Part shown: positions 21,690 through 35,775 of the stretch, piece after piece
Numbering within the stretch: position 1 is the first letter of the stretch
Layout: the number at the start of each line of letters is the position of its first letter
Source: Ambrosia x helenae
Lineage: Eukaryota > Streptophyta > Magnoliopsida > Asterales > Asteraceae
NCBI GenBank assembly: GCA_030844895.1
Contig: JAUTDX010001482.1
Location: forward strand, 1 to 64,000
Direction of reading: 5' to 3'
Length of the DNA stretch: 64,000 nt
The notes under the pieces: model-generated
The model's database searches: none
What the model was told of the DNA's origin: nothing
The model's input: only the letters and a program-made list of their open reading frames with translations
Translations under genes and position numbers: made by a program

Positions 21690-22772
21690 TTTTTTTAATT
21701 CAGTTCTTAATTAGATGTAATCTCAGCTTTCATGGAAAACTTCAGACTTCAAGTGTTAGTTTGAAAAAAATAAGAGAAAAAACGGTAGAACAATGAAAAT
21801 TGATTAATACCAATAAAATTGTAAACAACAATAAAAATACTATGAACAATCAACATCTAATTACAAACAGAACTTGTTGCTTGAATAGGCGGCCATGCTG
21901 GCCGTGCTAACCAGTGGTGGATCAAAGAATTTTTTTTTATAACGTCTCATATCCAACCATGGAGATAAATTTTTTTTATACGCGAATTTTTTGGGTATAA
22001 TCAAGTCAGCGTCTTGTATAATATTACAACACAAATTCTTGACATAAATTCGGATTAAATTTCAGCTTCTATACATAAATTGGGTATAATGAATGATCTA
22101 TAATCAAATAAGCATCTTTTATAATATTACAACTCAAATCCTTGACATAAATTCGGATTAAACTTTTGCTTCTATACATAAATTCGGAAAAAGAATGACT
22201 GTAATAGACTGAAACAGCCACATTGCTTGCTACATTTGCGTGCCGCCCAATCACCGCCTGCCCGGTATCATGTCACTGCATGTCCGGTTTTCCCTTGGAG
22301 CAGCTAGGCACCATGCCAAAACCGGCATGCAAACCTTGTCCTAAGCTTAAAGCGACGCACCTTGTAGCATGCTGCACAAGCACACAATTCATTAATAACT
22401 TATCACGGTGAGAGACTAATGTGTTAGTTGTGCGTAAATATTAAGTCCATTTATACCAGGAAGGAGATATCTTCAATACGCTTTGAGCAATCAACATGCT
22501 ATGATCCGATCCACACGATGGAGAGAGATCGATGAACACTGTGAGCGGATTTATAGCTGACACACAATTCAAATACAAAAAATGGTCAGTACACTTTCGA
22601 AACAGAATAATATTTACAGCTCAATTTATAATTATAGAACAAACAGGAAAACAGCTTACATGGACAGAGAATCAAATATCTCATCTTGACCTGTATTAGA
22701 GCAGGCTGCTGCGGCCTCCTTGAAGTGAGAAGTGATGATATGCGAAGTATAGGCAAGCATCCTATATATAGT
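21690..22772 (-). other. Conserved block, possible degenerate transcription unit (U2)
   Basis: Nearly identical to 6340-7451 in U1 apart from a short deletion near 21872, where a stretch present in U1 (CCACGTTGAATAGGCGCC) is lost. The TATA-like word is at 22762-22771. Confidence 0.35.
22223..22411 (+). CDS. 62-codon cysteine-rich open frame (U2), unknown
   Basis: Identical in DNA sequence to the U1 copy at 6902-7090. The same caveat applies: the first in-frame ATG is codon 20, and expression is unknown. Confidence 0.3.
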   Translation: MLATFACRPITACPVSCHCMSGFPLEQLGTMPKPACKPCPKLKATHLVACCTSTQFINNLSR

Positions 22773-25700
22773 TGAGGTAGCTGGGTAAACCCTAATCTGT
22801 ATTTGCATTATAATCCCTTAAGTTAGATGTCCTTTCAGATAAAACTCTACTATTATATGATATAGCCATTTTTACATGTCTATGTTCAATGAACGATTAT
22901 GTAATTAATTTCTAAACATGAAATATTTGTAAACACTACATTTCTAAGATATAAGAAATTTGTGGATGTACATGGATTTATGGAACACATATTTTTGTAT
23001 CGGCAACCGACTTTATAAGAACGGAAGCTTAAAATTTTATTCGGCGAGTGTGGCTCAATTTAGTATCACCTTAAATTTGCTTTACGTAAACATCTTCTCT
23101 AGCTACTGAGGGGTGGCGCTAGACACAATCATGTAGAAATTCAAAAGGTGGTGGAACAAAGATTAGTCAGAATCAATAGATATAAAAGCATGCGATCATC
23201 ACTACTAAAAAAGACTAATTAGCATCTGTGAAATTGTCAATGGACAAACGTTTATATATTAATAACCAAATAAATTGTTGACTGATTACAAAGATTCATT
23301 GTTAAGTAGTTACGGAAGATATATTATCTTTAATCTTGACCTAATTGTAGTGTATTTAGAGCAGGCGGCCATGAAATTAATGATTTTAGATTTAAAGATA
23401 GACATTAGATGTGTATTTGAGAAGGTCGGGTAAGTAGGTAAATACTAATCCGAATTTGCACTAAAACCCCTGAAATTAGATGCCTTCTAATATAGAACTC
23501 AACTGTCCTGAGATATAGGCATTTTTTGTTTGAATAATGAAGTTATTATTATATACAAAAGAAAAGACTATTCTTCTTTAATTTTAAGGGTGTGCCTGAT
23601 ATCAGAAGACTGGTCTTTGCAACAAAATTGTACTCCATTACAATTGTAGTATTTGAACAAAAATAAAACACATCAATGTTCAATTAGAGATCATTTATTT
23701 TACTTCTAAAGTAAAATATATTGTGAACAATGCAGGTGCAAGATACGAAAATGTAGTAGATGTATGTAGATTTACTTAACACATATGCGTATTTAGGTTA
23801 AAAATATACAACAATTAAAACATCCATATGATAAATGAATTGAAACCTAAAAATCTAAAATAGTGATATCATGTGTGGGTAATTAAACTCGCCACCCTAA
23901 ATTTGCATCTCATAAACCAATTAGAAGGTGATTTGTTGAATGGCATTCCATGTTTTCTTTTCTATGTAATGAGTTGTGACGCAAGCATGTAGGAAACCAA
24001 AAGGTGATGGAACATTGATTAGCCGCGATTAATAGATATGAAACTGATTCGATCTTTGGTACATCTAATAAGAGACTAAGATCTGTTTAATTCTAAAGGG
24101 ACAAAAGTTTATTCACAACCAAAGATACATTCTTGAGAAATTCTTAGTGAAGTAGTGAGGAGAGATATACAATCACTAATTTGTCACTAATATTTAGTAC
24201 CTACCAACAAATGAAGATAAATGATGATGTATATTACATCAAACCAAAAAGTGATATATAATTTCCAATTTGTTATGACATAAGGCCGGCTTAAACCCTC
24301 ACTATGCCTAGACCCGATCAATTTCCTAGACCCAACTAATGGCTTTACTTTTGTATGATTTGCTAGGTATATTTGTTTTTTGTTGTTGTAAATTTGTTAT
24401 ATTTTGGCACCAAAGCTACTATATTGATTATAGTGCCTGAAAGTAAATGTCTTTTCATATCCAAACTCTAATTAGTGTACGATATGGGCATTTTTTTATT
24501 GAAGAATGAAATTATTATAGATTTGCTAATGACACGTGGCAATCTTTGGAATCGTTTATTATGCTAGAGATACAAAACACTATTCTTGTTATTAAATTTA
24601 CATTCCATAATTATTTTACTCTTCGAACAAAAAAATAAAGCAAATCTATGTTCAATTAGAGATCACTTATTTTACTTCTAAACTAAAAAGTATTACGAAC
24701 ATTATAAGGAGACGATTGGAAAAGTTGTGGAAGTAGGTAGATTATGTAACACATATGCGTATTTAGGTTAAAAGTCTATCGTAATTAAAACAACAGTTAT
24801 ATTATAAAAGAACCTAAGCGTAAAATTGTAAACCTCGATGGTAGTTAAACTCGCCGCCCTAAAACAACAGTTTATTTTACTTCTAAACTAAAAAATATTG
24901 TGAACATTATATGGACAAGATCGGAAAAGTTGTGGATGTAGGTAGATATATGTAACACACATGTGTATTTAGGTTAAAAGTCTATCGTAACTAAAACAAC
25001 ATTTATATTATAAAAGAACCGAAGCGTAAAATTGTAAACCTCGATGGTAGGTAAACTCGCTGCCCTAAATTTGCATCTCATAACCTATTAGATGGTGATT
25101 TGTTGAATGAAATTCAACGTTTCCTTTTCTAGCTACCGAGTTGTGATTCAACCGTATAAAATATAAAAAGGTATAGTCACAATTAATAGATATGAACGTG
25201 AATTCGATCTTCAGTACTTCTAATAAAAGACTAAGATCCGGGAAATATTCAAAGGACAAAAGTGTATTCACAACCAAGAATGCAACGTTGAGAAATTCGT
25301 AGTGAAGCAATGAAGGGATAAATTCGTACTTGAGGGCCATAGTTAATATTTGCATTATGACTCTTGGAGTTGAATGCCTTTTCATATGGAACTCAACTAT
25401 AATAGGAGACAGGGTTTTTTTATGTTTGTAAGATATAGGAAATCCATGTACACAAATTATATAACATACGCGTATTTAGGATAAAAATCTATGATAACGT
25501 GAACCATGATCCAATTAGATGACAACTGAATCTTATAATTGTACTATACGTATCGAGTGTGGGTCAACTCGACTCATCACCCAAAATTTACATTAAATAA
25601 GCCAATCAATAGGTCCGGTCAACTAGAGTAAATAGGTGAGGCAAGGGCTTAGAGACCCCAAAAATAAGGGCCCATTCTCTGGAAAAAAAAAATTATTACC

Positions 25701-25865
25701 AGGCCACGTTGCATTCAAGAATTCATTGGACAAGGGGTGTATGGGTGCTTTTGTAACCAATTGGTGGTTACCCCGAGTAGTCGGGAAATCTGTTTGTTGG
25801 TCGTTAAAAAAAAAGCATGGGCCAAATCTGATAGAATAATCGATGATACCACAGGAACAAGGAAT
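22656..25865. repeat. Series of degenerate modules (U2)
   Basis: Equivalent to 7335-10545 in U1, with the 206-bp duplication at about 24668-25075. It keeps the 47 bp near 25188-25235 that U1 lost between short direct repeats. Confidence 0.65.
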
Positions 25866-25980
25866 TAAGGCCACATCATCTATTGAAATCATCTTTGACA
25901 CAAACACAACCATCAGCCGCATATATTCTCCATAGCCAGGGACATACACATAGTGTATTTACAAGGAATAATTATATATT

Positions 25981-26450
25981 TGTTAGTGCACTTCGTGTAT
26001 GTCCCCAGCTAGTGATCGGTCCGTAATAGTCGTAGGCATGATTGTATAGCGTTTTAGATGTTATCGAGTTGCTTTATAGTGTTTATATAGGCTTAGGGGT
26101 ATTTTAGGAATTTATTGTGTAACATACGCTCCTTTTTTATCTCATACATGTGCCCCCCACATGTATGAGAGTCATACATGTACCCTCCCCCCCCCCACAT
26201 GTATGAAAGTCATAAGTGTGTGTCATGGAGGTGTATGAAGGAGTAGTATAAATACCCCATGTCTTAGCTTATTTGTAACTTTTGCCTAACTTTGCCATTT
26301 CCTAATACAAGTGCAATCCTTTGTGTGTGTGCTCTCATATTATTGTAACTTTTGCCTAACTTTGCCATTTCCTAATACAACTAACCGGATCGTTGATTCT
26401 GCTCTTGATCCGATACGCGCGCGATATTCAATTCTTGTGTCGATCCTACA
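25981..26450 (+). repeat. Solo copia-type LTR (U2)
   Basis: 470 bp, TGTTAG..CCTACA, with ATATT on both sides (25976-25980 and 26451-26455). The long C tract is shorter than in U1, which accounts for most of the length difference. Confidence 0.9.
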
Positions 26451-27358
26451 ATATTTATTAAACTCTAAGGACTAACAATACAAGATATGCAAAGCACATG
26501 GACCAACTACGCAATTAACTTGAGTAAAAGTATATTAACACACACACATGTATATATACAAATACACAAATGAACGTATAAATTAATACCCTCATACAGA
26601 TGCACATATCTTTATCCACATACAAAATTAAACATAAACACAAACATAACCATACGCATACACATAACAAATATTTACCTTATTAACCGAACAATTAAAA
26701 AACAAACCACCATAAACCGTAACAATCTAACAAATACAACTAACAACTTAACTTTGTAAAAAGTTAGAAACTTAAACTTTTCATGATGGTATGGTAGTGG
26801 TGGCAGTGTGGGTGATTTAGTAGCAGTGATGTGGTAATATTAACCGTGCAGCTCGATAGAAAAGGAAGAGAAACGTAAAGTCGTGGATGAAGCAGCATTA
26901 GGTTTTTAACCATAGTAAATATGGCATGTGTCGGTAAATTTTCTGTAACTTGTATAATGGTTTGAATGTTTGTGTGAGATCCGTCACAAATATATGTGAC
27001 CTAGAATTTTGGTCGTTAACACCTTTGGATGTTAACTATATGATCCAAATCGGCCACCATCCCTCTTGATTTGTTATTTGATTGGTTTTATTACAGAAAG
27101 TTATTTTATGTCATAACATCTCATTTTAATTATAGGACTTCACTATTTTGCTTTCATTTTCTCTATATTGACTGCCAACGAGTTTTGTAAAATCTTATTA
27201 GATTGGTTTAATTACACACAGTTATATTAGGTCATATATAACATACAATTTTGTTATGAAAAACATGTCGATACACTCTTAGTGATTCTCAAGTTGATTG
27301 TTATGATACAGTCTACATAAACCAAAGATAGATCAAACATTTTCGAAGTATATAAATA

Positions 27359-27525
27359 TTACATTACATCACATACATTATATTACATCACATTACATCA
27401 TATTACATCACATTGCATCACATACATTATATTACGTCATATTACATCACATTACATCACATTACATCACATTACATCATATTACATCACATTACATCAC
27501 ATTACATCACATTACATTACAATAC
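27359..27525. repeat. (ATTACATCAC)n minisatellite (U2)
   Basis: About one repeat shorter than in U1, with point changes (for example ATTGCATCAC and ATTACGTCAT). Confidence 0.95.
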
Positions 27526-27587
27526 ATTTTGGGGTATGGCAAATTAAAAAATAAATTATTAACTTTAGGCCATAACTTTTTCTAATA

Positions 27588-27939
27588 GGAGTAATGGGTT
27601 AAAATAATCCCAACTATCGGTTATTGGCCGTCACCAATCTCAACTAAGGAAATATGTGCTCATGGTCCCATCTTTTAACATATTATACACCAACGGACCA
27701 TGACTAACATTTTGTACACTGTTTAATAATTAACTATTAACCACTACCGGTCCAAACTGATGTGGCATGCTAGTGTGGCAAATTCCCTCTTGAATATCAA
27801 ATTCTTCCTTAGTATTTCTGTATTTATGATCCGTTAGTGGACAATATGTTAAAAGGTGGTGCCGTCAACACACATTTTGTTTGTTGGGACTCTTGGCGGT
27901 CTATTGCTATTAGTTGGGATTATATAAATTCAATACTCC
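27588..27939. mobile_element. Mutator-type foldback MITE (U2)
   Basis: 352 bp, with the same ends and flanking 9-bp words as in U1 (TTTCTAATA and TTTGTAATA). It is an amplified copy, not a fresh insertion. Confidence 0.85.
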
Positions 27940-28720
27940 TTTGTAATATGACAAATCTTAAAATGTAAACTACATTATATATTCAAATCCACCAGTAGGG
28001 TTTTGCATGTAAGGACACGAAAACATGGTTTGTAAATGGTAGCACACATAGTTTTAGACTCAAACTTTAAATCTGAAACCAATTGCAATGGAAATTAAAG
28101 TATTTGTATGACAAATCATCAAAACACTTGAACAAAATAAAACGTCAACTAATGTTCAACACGGTAACTAACGCCTTCAGCCAAGGAACCACTATTGAGA
28201 CCTCAACACATCCACTAATTTCAAATGCATGTTTTATAGTAATAAAGTAATTGTTACAAAGAGTTCGATGAAATCATCTTTTGAAAATAGTTTACCATCT
28301 ACAACTTTAAGACTCTATCATACAATTTATAGAAAATTTACGTGCCTATCAAATCACCACTACATCGTCTATGTCAAAATTGTCATGTCATCATCTATAA
28401 GGCCATCAATTAGCATCGTTTACTCATCAAATGACATCTATATTGTCAATGGACTTGTCTACTTGCCCATGATCGGGTATGAATATAATCGTTATTGGAA
28501 TTGTTAAATCAATGCATGTACGCAAGCTATGAATGAATTCATCAAATTTGTCATATGTAGATCATGTTCGCTTATCGTCTTATAAAATACTTTGCATGTA
28601 AATCAGCCATGACACCTTGAAATCACCTCAAAGCGTCTTTTCACAATAAGAACTCGAACTCACTATAACGACCAAACAGACACCTCTAACGTCTATCATC
28701 TAAGCAAACTTGTGTACGTC

Positions 28721-29149
28721 TTATAAAATACTTTGCATGTAAATCAGCCATGAGTTGATTTCGCATACGAGCCTCACTTGGGCTTGATCCCTAGGCCAAA
28801 CCACCTTCACTTGGCCTAGCCACCCAAATGACACCCACTCGGGTCCAATTTCTACCAGGCTCACCAGAACCCTAATCTGTTCCACCAACCCCACCGAGGG
28901 TTTCCCACCATAGTTCAGCACCACTATGCCACCATTAGCCTTAACCAGTACATCCTGACCATCACTGACCCACAACCGGTCACCATCTGTAACTTTGAAA
29001 CCAAATGATAACAAGTCGACCATTGGGCCCGCTTCCAAACAGCTGCAATGAGACCAGAACCAAAAAAAATTAATTAAATACAATATCATACCTAGTATTA
29101 GCGAGAAATCACCACTAAGTTCTTCGGTTAGGATTACACGCATTCTCAA
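28721..29149 (-). CDS. 142-codon conserved frame, unknown (U2)
   Basis: The longest intact version of the frame broken in U1. The part conserved with U3b is VTDGDRLWV..GGIVVLNYGGKPSVGLVE..EIGPEWVSFGWLG. The first ~30 residues are hydrophobic and correspond to sequence that U3b does not keep in frame. The substitution pattern between copies is only weakly non-neutral. Chance conservation in a G/T-skewed strand is quite possible; no family is recognised. Confidence 0.25.
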   Translation of the reverse strand: MRMRVILTEELSGDFSLILGMILYLINFFWFWSHCSCLEAGPMVDLLSFGFKVTDGDRLWVSDGQDVLVKANGGIVVLNYGGKPSVGLVEQIRVLVSLVEIGPEWVSFGWLGQVKVVWPRDQAQVRLVCEINSWLIYMQSIL

Positions 29150-30521
29150 GACCTATATCAAGAAATCAATGCCAAATCAGTAAAATAGTCAAGCGATGAT
29201 ATGCAAGTTCAGATTACAAGATTTTACATTTAAATTGATGATAATCATGTCGCTTCTTGATCTCCCTTTCTTGTCTCTCGTTTGCAGCAAAATGAACACA
29301 AGGGTGAGACCCCTTATGGCCACAAACTCTTTATGGGCTTTCCCCCCTAATTTGCAACTTGGCAACTTTAGTCCCTCGTTGATTCCCATTTTACGATTTT
29401 AACACAAAGATTGTCAAAGCCTGTCTTTATTTGGCAACCCCAAATTAAATGATCAACAACAAGGTGAGCCAAGAATCCAAATGCAAAATTATGTTAGAAA
29501 TAGAGCAGATACAATCGCATGTATAGGTTTTGTTTCAATACAAGTAGAGTTCTTGAAAGTTTTGGTATCTAATTTTCTTGATATCCATTCTCATGCCTTC
29601 AATCATGTCTCTAAACGGCTAATCAATACTCGAACAAGTTACTTTTTAGCTTGTATGAATAAATTATATATACGAATTTCAAAGTAAGCAACTTATTAAA
29701 CACCTTAAACATCCATCGTCATGCTCATAGGTAGTCTACCTTGCATTAATGAGTAAACCACATAGACATATGAAGATCTAATACCACGTCAACCATTCAT
29801 CTTCAGATTTCTAAGGTGACTAACTGTTTATTGACCGTGTCTATAAAGAGGCAATATTTTCAATATGTGACATTGATTATTTTAATCCCCATTAAACAAT
29901 CACCGGAAGTATAAAATAAGGTGGTTTAGTTCAGGACGCAAACGATTATGAAAACTAATAAACATGAGAATACCGACACATTTCATAATTTACGTGTGTA
30001 GTGGCGTATTCGATAATCACATGAAAACCATTTGTTGGATCTTATTAGAAATCTAAACCTCGATTACCAATGGAATAATGATAACGATTGTTTACAAATC
30101 CGAACTTAGCACATATTCCGAAAATCACCTAAAAAGATTAAGTGGAAATGTTATAGAAAAACTGATACTACAGATTACTGATAATAGGTATGATTCTCCC
30201 ATCAGAGTGACAAGTTTATGTTAATGTGCCATTTCTAAAACATGTATACATTTTTTTCATAAAAAAATAATGGGTAATTATGAACATAGTACATGCGTGG
30301 GTTAAACGTCATCGGTGATATATATTTGTTTAGTAATGACATGACGAAGAGTTTCAATCGAAGTTTTATAAAATAGATGTATAAAAAGGATTATGGTTCA
30401 ACATTGAATGAGGTCGATTGATGAATAAGGTAAGAACAAAAAGGAAGAGAGCTACATGAGAAATGCATCCGATATATCTCATCGCCTTGGAATGACTGTA
30501 TTAGAGAAGGCAACAACAACC
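29150..30521. other. Unassigned stretch (U2)
   Basis: Equivalent to 13801-15172; nothing recognised. Confidence 0.5.
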
Positions 30522-31140
30522 GTGAATGATTTTCGATAGGCAGATAAACATCATGTATGTACTTGAAGGGCCCTAATCAATATTTGCATTATAACTCTTG
30601 GAGTTAATGCCTTTTCTTACAGAACTCCACTATCATAGGAGATAAGATTTTTTTATGTTTGTAAGATATAGGAAATCCATGTACGCGGATTATATAACAT
30701 ATGCTTATTTAGGATAAAAATATACTATAACGTGGAACATGAGCCAATTACATCGGAACTTAATCTTATAATTGACTGTACATATCGGGTGTAGGTCAAC
30801 TCGGCTCATCACCCAAAATTTACATTAAATAAGCCGATTAACGGGCCGGTCAAATACAGTAAATAGATGAGGCAAGAGCCTAGAGACCCAAAAAATAAGT
30901 GCCCATTCTCTTGAAAAAGAAAATATTTATTACCAGGCCGAATTGCATTCAAAATTTATTCAGACAAGGGGTGTATAGAGTGCTTTTGTAACCAATTGGT
31001 GGGCACCCCGGGTAGTCGGGAGATCTGTTTGTTGGCCACTGAAAAAAAAAGTGTGGGCCAAATCTGATAGGATAGTCGATGAAACCATATGAACATCGAA
31101 TTAAGGCAACATCATCTGTTGAATATTTGAAGCAATCGTT
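30522..31140. repeat. Degenerate module at the unit start (U3a)
   Basis: Copy of 15173-15795 with a handful of differences. Confidence 0.7.
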
Positions 31141-31472
31141 TAAATATGGAAATGGAATCTTATGACTTTGGAATAGCAATCCTAGAATGTAACTCCTTGG
31201 GCCAAGTATGGTTTATACGATTTCTAATCATATGTGATTGTTATTTGGGAATTCTGATTTGGTTTCTCATTACTGATTATTGGGTTTTATTATAGTTTTG
31301 GATTTCCTGATTCGGATTCCTTGAGTTCGGATTGGCGATTACAAAATCTGGCTTCTTCAATTACTAGGTACAGGTATTAAGTTTCTTCAATTCAAGTAAA
31401 TAGTTTACTAGGTATAGGTACTAAGTTGCTTCCACCTTTATAGGAACTGGGATCCCCCTTATCTGAAGAACC

Positions 31473-33906
31473 CTACCATCCACCGGCTTTTGGTTCATAG
31501 CAATTTTGTTTCGGTTGTCATAAACAGGCTGCTTCCCCTTTTATTTTCCAGAAAAGTTTGGGGAAACCGGCCGTTTAGTCTTTCTAGAACTTATCATCCA
31601 CTTCGATCCTCTTTCGTCTAAATTCAGGGCACGCAGCAACTAAATGCCCACGTTCCCGCATTTAAAACAGGATTTGTACTCCTCAAACTTTGGAGCTTCA
31701 GGTAAGTCCTTTTTCTTACTTTTTCGTTTGGACTTGCTGGCAAATGTGTTTTTGGGTTTCCGATCCTCAAGACATTTTTTTTACCAATCAATATCGGGTT
31801 TGTCCTCAACAACATTTCTAGAAGGTCTAACGAATTCAGTCACATGTTTCTTCGGATTTTTCTTTTAAGTTTGATTTGGAGGCTCTTTAGCGTTTTTGTT
31901 TTGATTTTTCTTGTTAGACTCATTGGACTGATTTCTCTGGTCCTTTTTACCTCTGCCCTTACCCCATTTTTCTTTTTCTAAAGTAATGACGGATTCTTGC
32001 CAAATTTTAGTAACTATGACAGGGGCATATATATATACACATATGATATTAAGTTCCTCATCAGCATATATTTTATCATATCCCTACATTTTATAAAACA
32101 CTTTTAGCCTCTTATCATAAGTTGAATGCACTTTCGGCTCAGGATCACATCGATTTTCAATGGTAATGATGTGATTCTCAGGAGGAATATAGACATTTTT
32201 AAGCGGTGCATTCAGCTGTGATTCCTCAAACTCATCATCTGAAATGTCTGTTTCACAGACGCTCATATCATCCCTACATTTGTACAGCCTTAGCAGCTTC
32301 AATAGCTTTAGCCGCTTCTGCCACTTTAGCCGCCTCTCCAGCTTTAGCTGCTTCTGCAGCAATATCCACCACCTCCTCCTTTGGCAGGACGTCATAAGTT
32401 TGATTTTCAAATCTCACTGGAGGTGGACATTGTGCATATATGGGGCAAGTGGGATCAGAATTGTCAATTATGTGATCAAGAACATACTTGCAATTCAAAT
32501 AACTCTCAAGCTTCTTCTTGATCTTTTCATAATCGCGATTTACTATTGCCAACTATTTCTTAGTGTCTTCTAACTCATTAATGTAATTATTAATAGCCAC
32601 TAGCTTGTCACTAGCTTGTTATGCAGAGTTTTAGACAATTAAAAAACATCTTTCTTGTAGTTCTCAATGGTGTTTTTAAAGCCTTTTTCATTTGATTTCA
32701 AAACATCATTGGTTCATTGGCAGTGACCTAAATCAGCTTTAAGGTTCAGATTCCCGTCTGTTAAGACATTGACTCTGTACCTAAGCTTGTCACAATCTAC
32801 ACAATCCGATTTAGAAGTGGAAGACGAACTTACCTTGGTAGATGATTCTTTGATGGCCATTAAAGCATAATGAGCTGCAGACTTCTCATCTCAAAAGAAT
32901 CCAGAACGGTTGTTCTTTGCAAAATCAACATTCACCAAGAAAGATCGCTTGCTGATAAATTCATCTGCTTCAGCTAATAACTCTTCCAAATCTAAACCCC
33001 CATCAGAATCACAATCAGAAATGTCATTATTAGGAACTGAGACTTCTTGTGAACTGGTGCAGTATTCAACTTCATTTGGTGCATCAGAAACCTGTTAGAC
33101 AAAACATGCTGCACCACCCTGTGGAGCGTCCTCTCCCTCCAAGTGAAGGTTCTAGTTAAACCCTTTATCAGCTTCAATTACCAGGGCTGGTCCTTGATTG
33201 TTGTTTGCAGGAGGCCTCTGGTTCTGGTTTTGCACGAGACGAGTGCTCGTTCAGTATTTGGGTTAGGTTGTGTTTTAGCTTGCTGCCTCTGGTTCTAATT
33301 GCCTCTGTTGTTATTGAAAGGATTCTGATTTCCCTGCTGTCTTGGTCGGTCACATTCTCTAGCAAAATGTCCTTTGGGAGAGCTTGTGTTAAAGCAGCCA
33401 TCGCCTTCTTCTCATAGTTGTACTTTCTTCGTTGATCATCCGTCATATCTTCTAAAGAGACGGGAATGTTGGAATTCTCAATCATCGGCCTAGTGTACCC
33501 ATTTTCAATAGCAGCCCATACTAGTCCATCAATACCCTCAACATGTGTCTTGAATCTGCCTTTCCAGGAGTGGTAGTCAGCCATGAACGGAAGTTTTGGT
33601 GCCCTATCAGAACTACCCGTTTCCAAGTCACTAAGGAGTATCGCAAGACAAGTGTTGTGTCTGTTAAGTTGCAGCGGCTGCGAGTGCCCATGGGTTACTA
33701 TTCATCATTTGCTATTGTTGCTGGGCACGTTGTTGAGCTGCAAGCGCCCACGGATTGGTTCCGGCAACATTAGCTTGTTGTTGCATCTGTTGCGCGTTAC
33801 GCTCGGCCGAAAACTGCGAAGGATTCGTGGGTACATTCATTTGATTGTTAGTTAGTTGATTATATTGTTGTCTCGGTTGATTCAGATGTCCCCACAGGTT
33901 TGCCAT
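31473..33906 (-). pseudogene. Dead Ty1/copia gag (U3a copy)
   Basis: The UBN2-like segment is open for 150 codons (33174-33626). It has lost the upstream start because a change near 33640 alters the frame. It shares with U2 the one-base loss in the late zinc knuckle and a short AT run (32027-32037). A private 13-bp duplication, CACTAGCTTGT.., lies at about 32599-32620. Confidence 0.85.
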
Positions 33907-34507
33907 GTGTTACAGTTCGATAAAAGTGCGATACTTAGGCAAATTTTGGTTTCAGCACTATTGCACACGAATAGGGATAAAGGCACAAGTAGAACACACG
34001 AGTGGAAGTCTAATCGTGTGTTCTTCAGGCGGTTACAAGTCTACACACGTGAACAATTGAGCGAGTAGGAAATCACAGGTGATTAGGGTTTGGCAGGTGA
34101 TTAGAACTTTAATCGTGTGTATAGGACACGAGTAGGGTCCTAATCGTGTGAATTTAGGAACGAGTATGAAATCCTAATCGCTTGAAGGTTGGCTACTCGC
34201 CTATTGCAGGTCTAAGATGAATTTTTGCATGAAAACCATCATTTTTACTTCAAAATCTATCAAAAACATTGTGTTTGATTCCCAAAGATTAGGAAAGTTG
34301 TAAAAACACTTTTGGAACAAACCCTAATAAAAAACACATGTTTTTAACCATTAAAACACACTTAGATTTTGAAAAATGTTGTTTTTATCAAAACTCAAAG
34401 ATTCAAACTTTCAAAACAAGTTTTTGCTCAAAAATACCAACTTTTAATATGAAAACACACTGTTTTGAATCCGTTTTGCTATCAAAACACTCGTGATAAG
34501 AGCCAAA

Positions 34508-34519
34508 GCTCTGATACCA
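34508..34519 (-). other. Primer-binding site for tRNA-iMet (U3a)
   Basis: Intact TGGTATCAGAGC on the minus strand next to the LTR end at 34522. Confidence 0.9.
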
Positions 34520-34521
34520 CT

Positions 34522-35010
34522 TGTAGCATCGACTTTCTGATACCACATGTTAATCCTCTAAACAGGTTCGGACAACAAAAACGATTATGAAACTAAGATA
34601 AACGAAGCATCAACACGCACAAAATAAGGTTAAAAGGTTGTATTGCATTGATTTCAGAGCTCGAGTGATTACAAAACAATCGCAGACCTTAGAATCTAGG
34701 GCAGGGTGCTTGGGGAATGTGTGATGTGACAACTTCATGATTAGGGTAATGATTGGAGGCTTTTATACCTGTCCCACTCGTCCAAGGCCATGGGGCGAGT
34801 AGGAACCTACCAGGTGAGTAGGACGGTGATTAGGACTCTAATCGCCCTAATCGACTTGATTGCGAGGCGAGTAGCAAAGCTACTTGCCCCTAAGAAGTCC
34901 TAATCGCCTGTCACTGCCAAACATGCCAAAACGACTTAAAAACACACCTAAACACCTGTAATACAAACCAAACATCACCTATACTAGGCTAGGGACATCA
35001 TGTACTAACA
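34522..35010 (-). repeat. 5' LTR of the copia gag element (U3a)
   Basis: 489 bp, closest to the U2 copy. It keeps both segments missing in U1. Confidence 0.82.
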
Positions 35011-35775
35011 TCGGTCGTGGAGGGGGGAGGTGGGATGGTCACAGGTGTAGGTGTAGGTGTGGTAATGGGTGTATGTTGGGTTACGGGTGTGTGAGGGTTT
35101 ACGGGTGAAGGTGAGGTAATGGTTGTAGGCTGGTGTAAGAGTGTGGATGGTGAGTGTACGAAAGTGAGGTTGGGTGGTGGGACAATAGCTAATGTAAGAT
35201 TGGCTTAGGTGGGTGAAATAGTATGTGATGAAGTTTTAAGGTTTAGTAAGGATTCAAAGGAGATGGCAGTGGGTGTGGAAATTATGTCATGAAGAGGGAA
35301 AAGATGTGGAATGAACTCAACATGTCATCAGTGATATAATTTGTTGGTAGCCGGATCAAAGCATTTGTAAGCGGATTTGGAAGAAGAATAACAAAAAAAA
35401 AATGAATGAGGCAAAACGTGATTGTAATTTGGAGGTGGTGTATGGGTGTAGCCAAGGTTAACAAAGAGGTCCAAACGGTTTTAGTTTGGAGTAGGTGGGA
35501 GCAACATTGAACAACATGTCATAAGGTGATTTGTTATTCAAGATGTTTATGGGTAGACTTGGAAGGCATGTGACCAAAAATGTGATGGTAGGTGGGCATA
35601 GTGGAGTAGGGGAAGGCCCATTCCAACATGTTGGTGGCGTCGTTCGGCTACCCCATTTTGCTTGGGTGTATTATGAGTGGGAGATGTATTGTCTCATAAA
35701 GGGCTAGCTTAGAAGAGTCCATGAATTTTTTTCAACAGACAATGTTTGATAGTCGATAGGCATACTATCATAGTC
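35011..35775 (-). pseudogene. Copia integrase fragment, right end deleted (U3a)
   Basis: Reads like the U2 copy through the integrase signature (about 35620-35670). It is cut near 35772 by the ~300-bp deletion that joins CATACTATCAT to sequence equivalent to U2 20735. Confidence 0.78.

Larger units (their letters stand above)
15173..30521. repeat. Array unit U2
   Basis: This is a complete unit of 15349 bp and the best reference copy in the window. It shares a 206-bp internal tandem duplication with U1. It shares an AT microsatellite and a one-base deletion inside gag with U3a. Confidence 0.95.
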
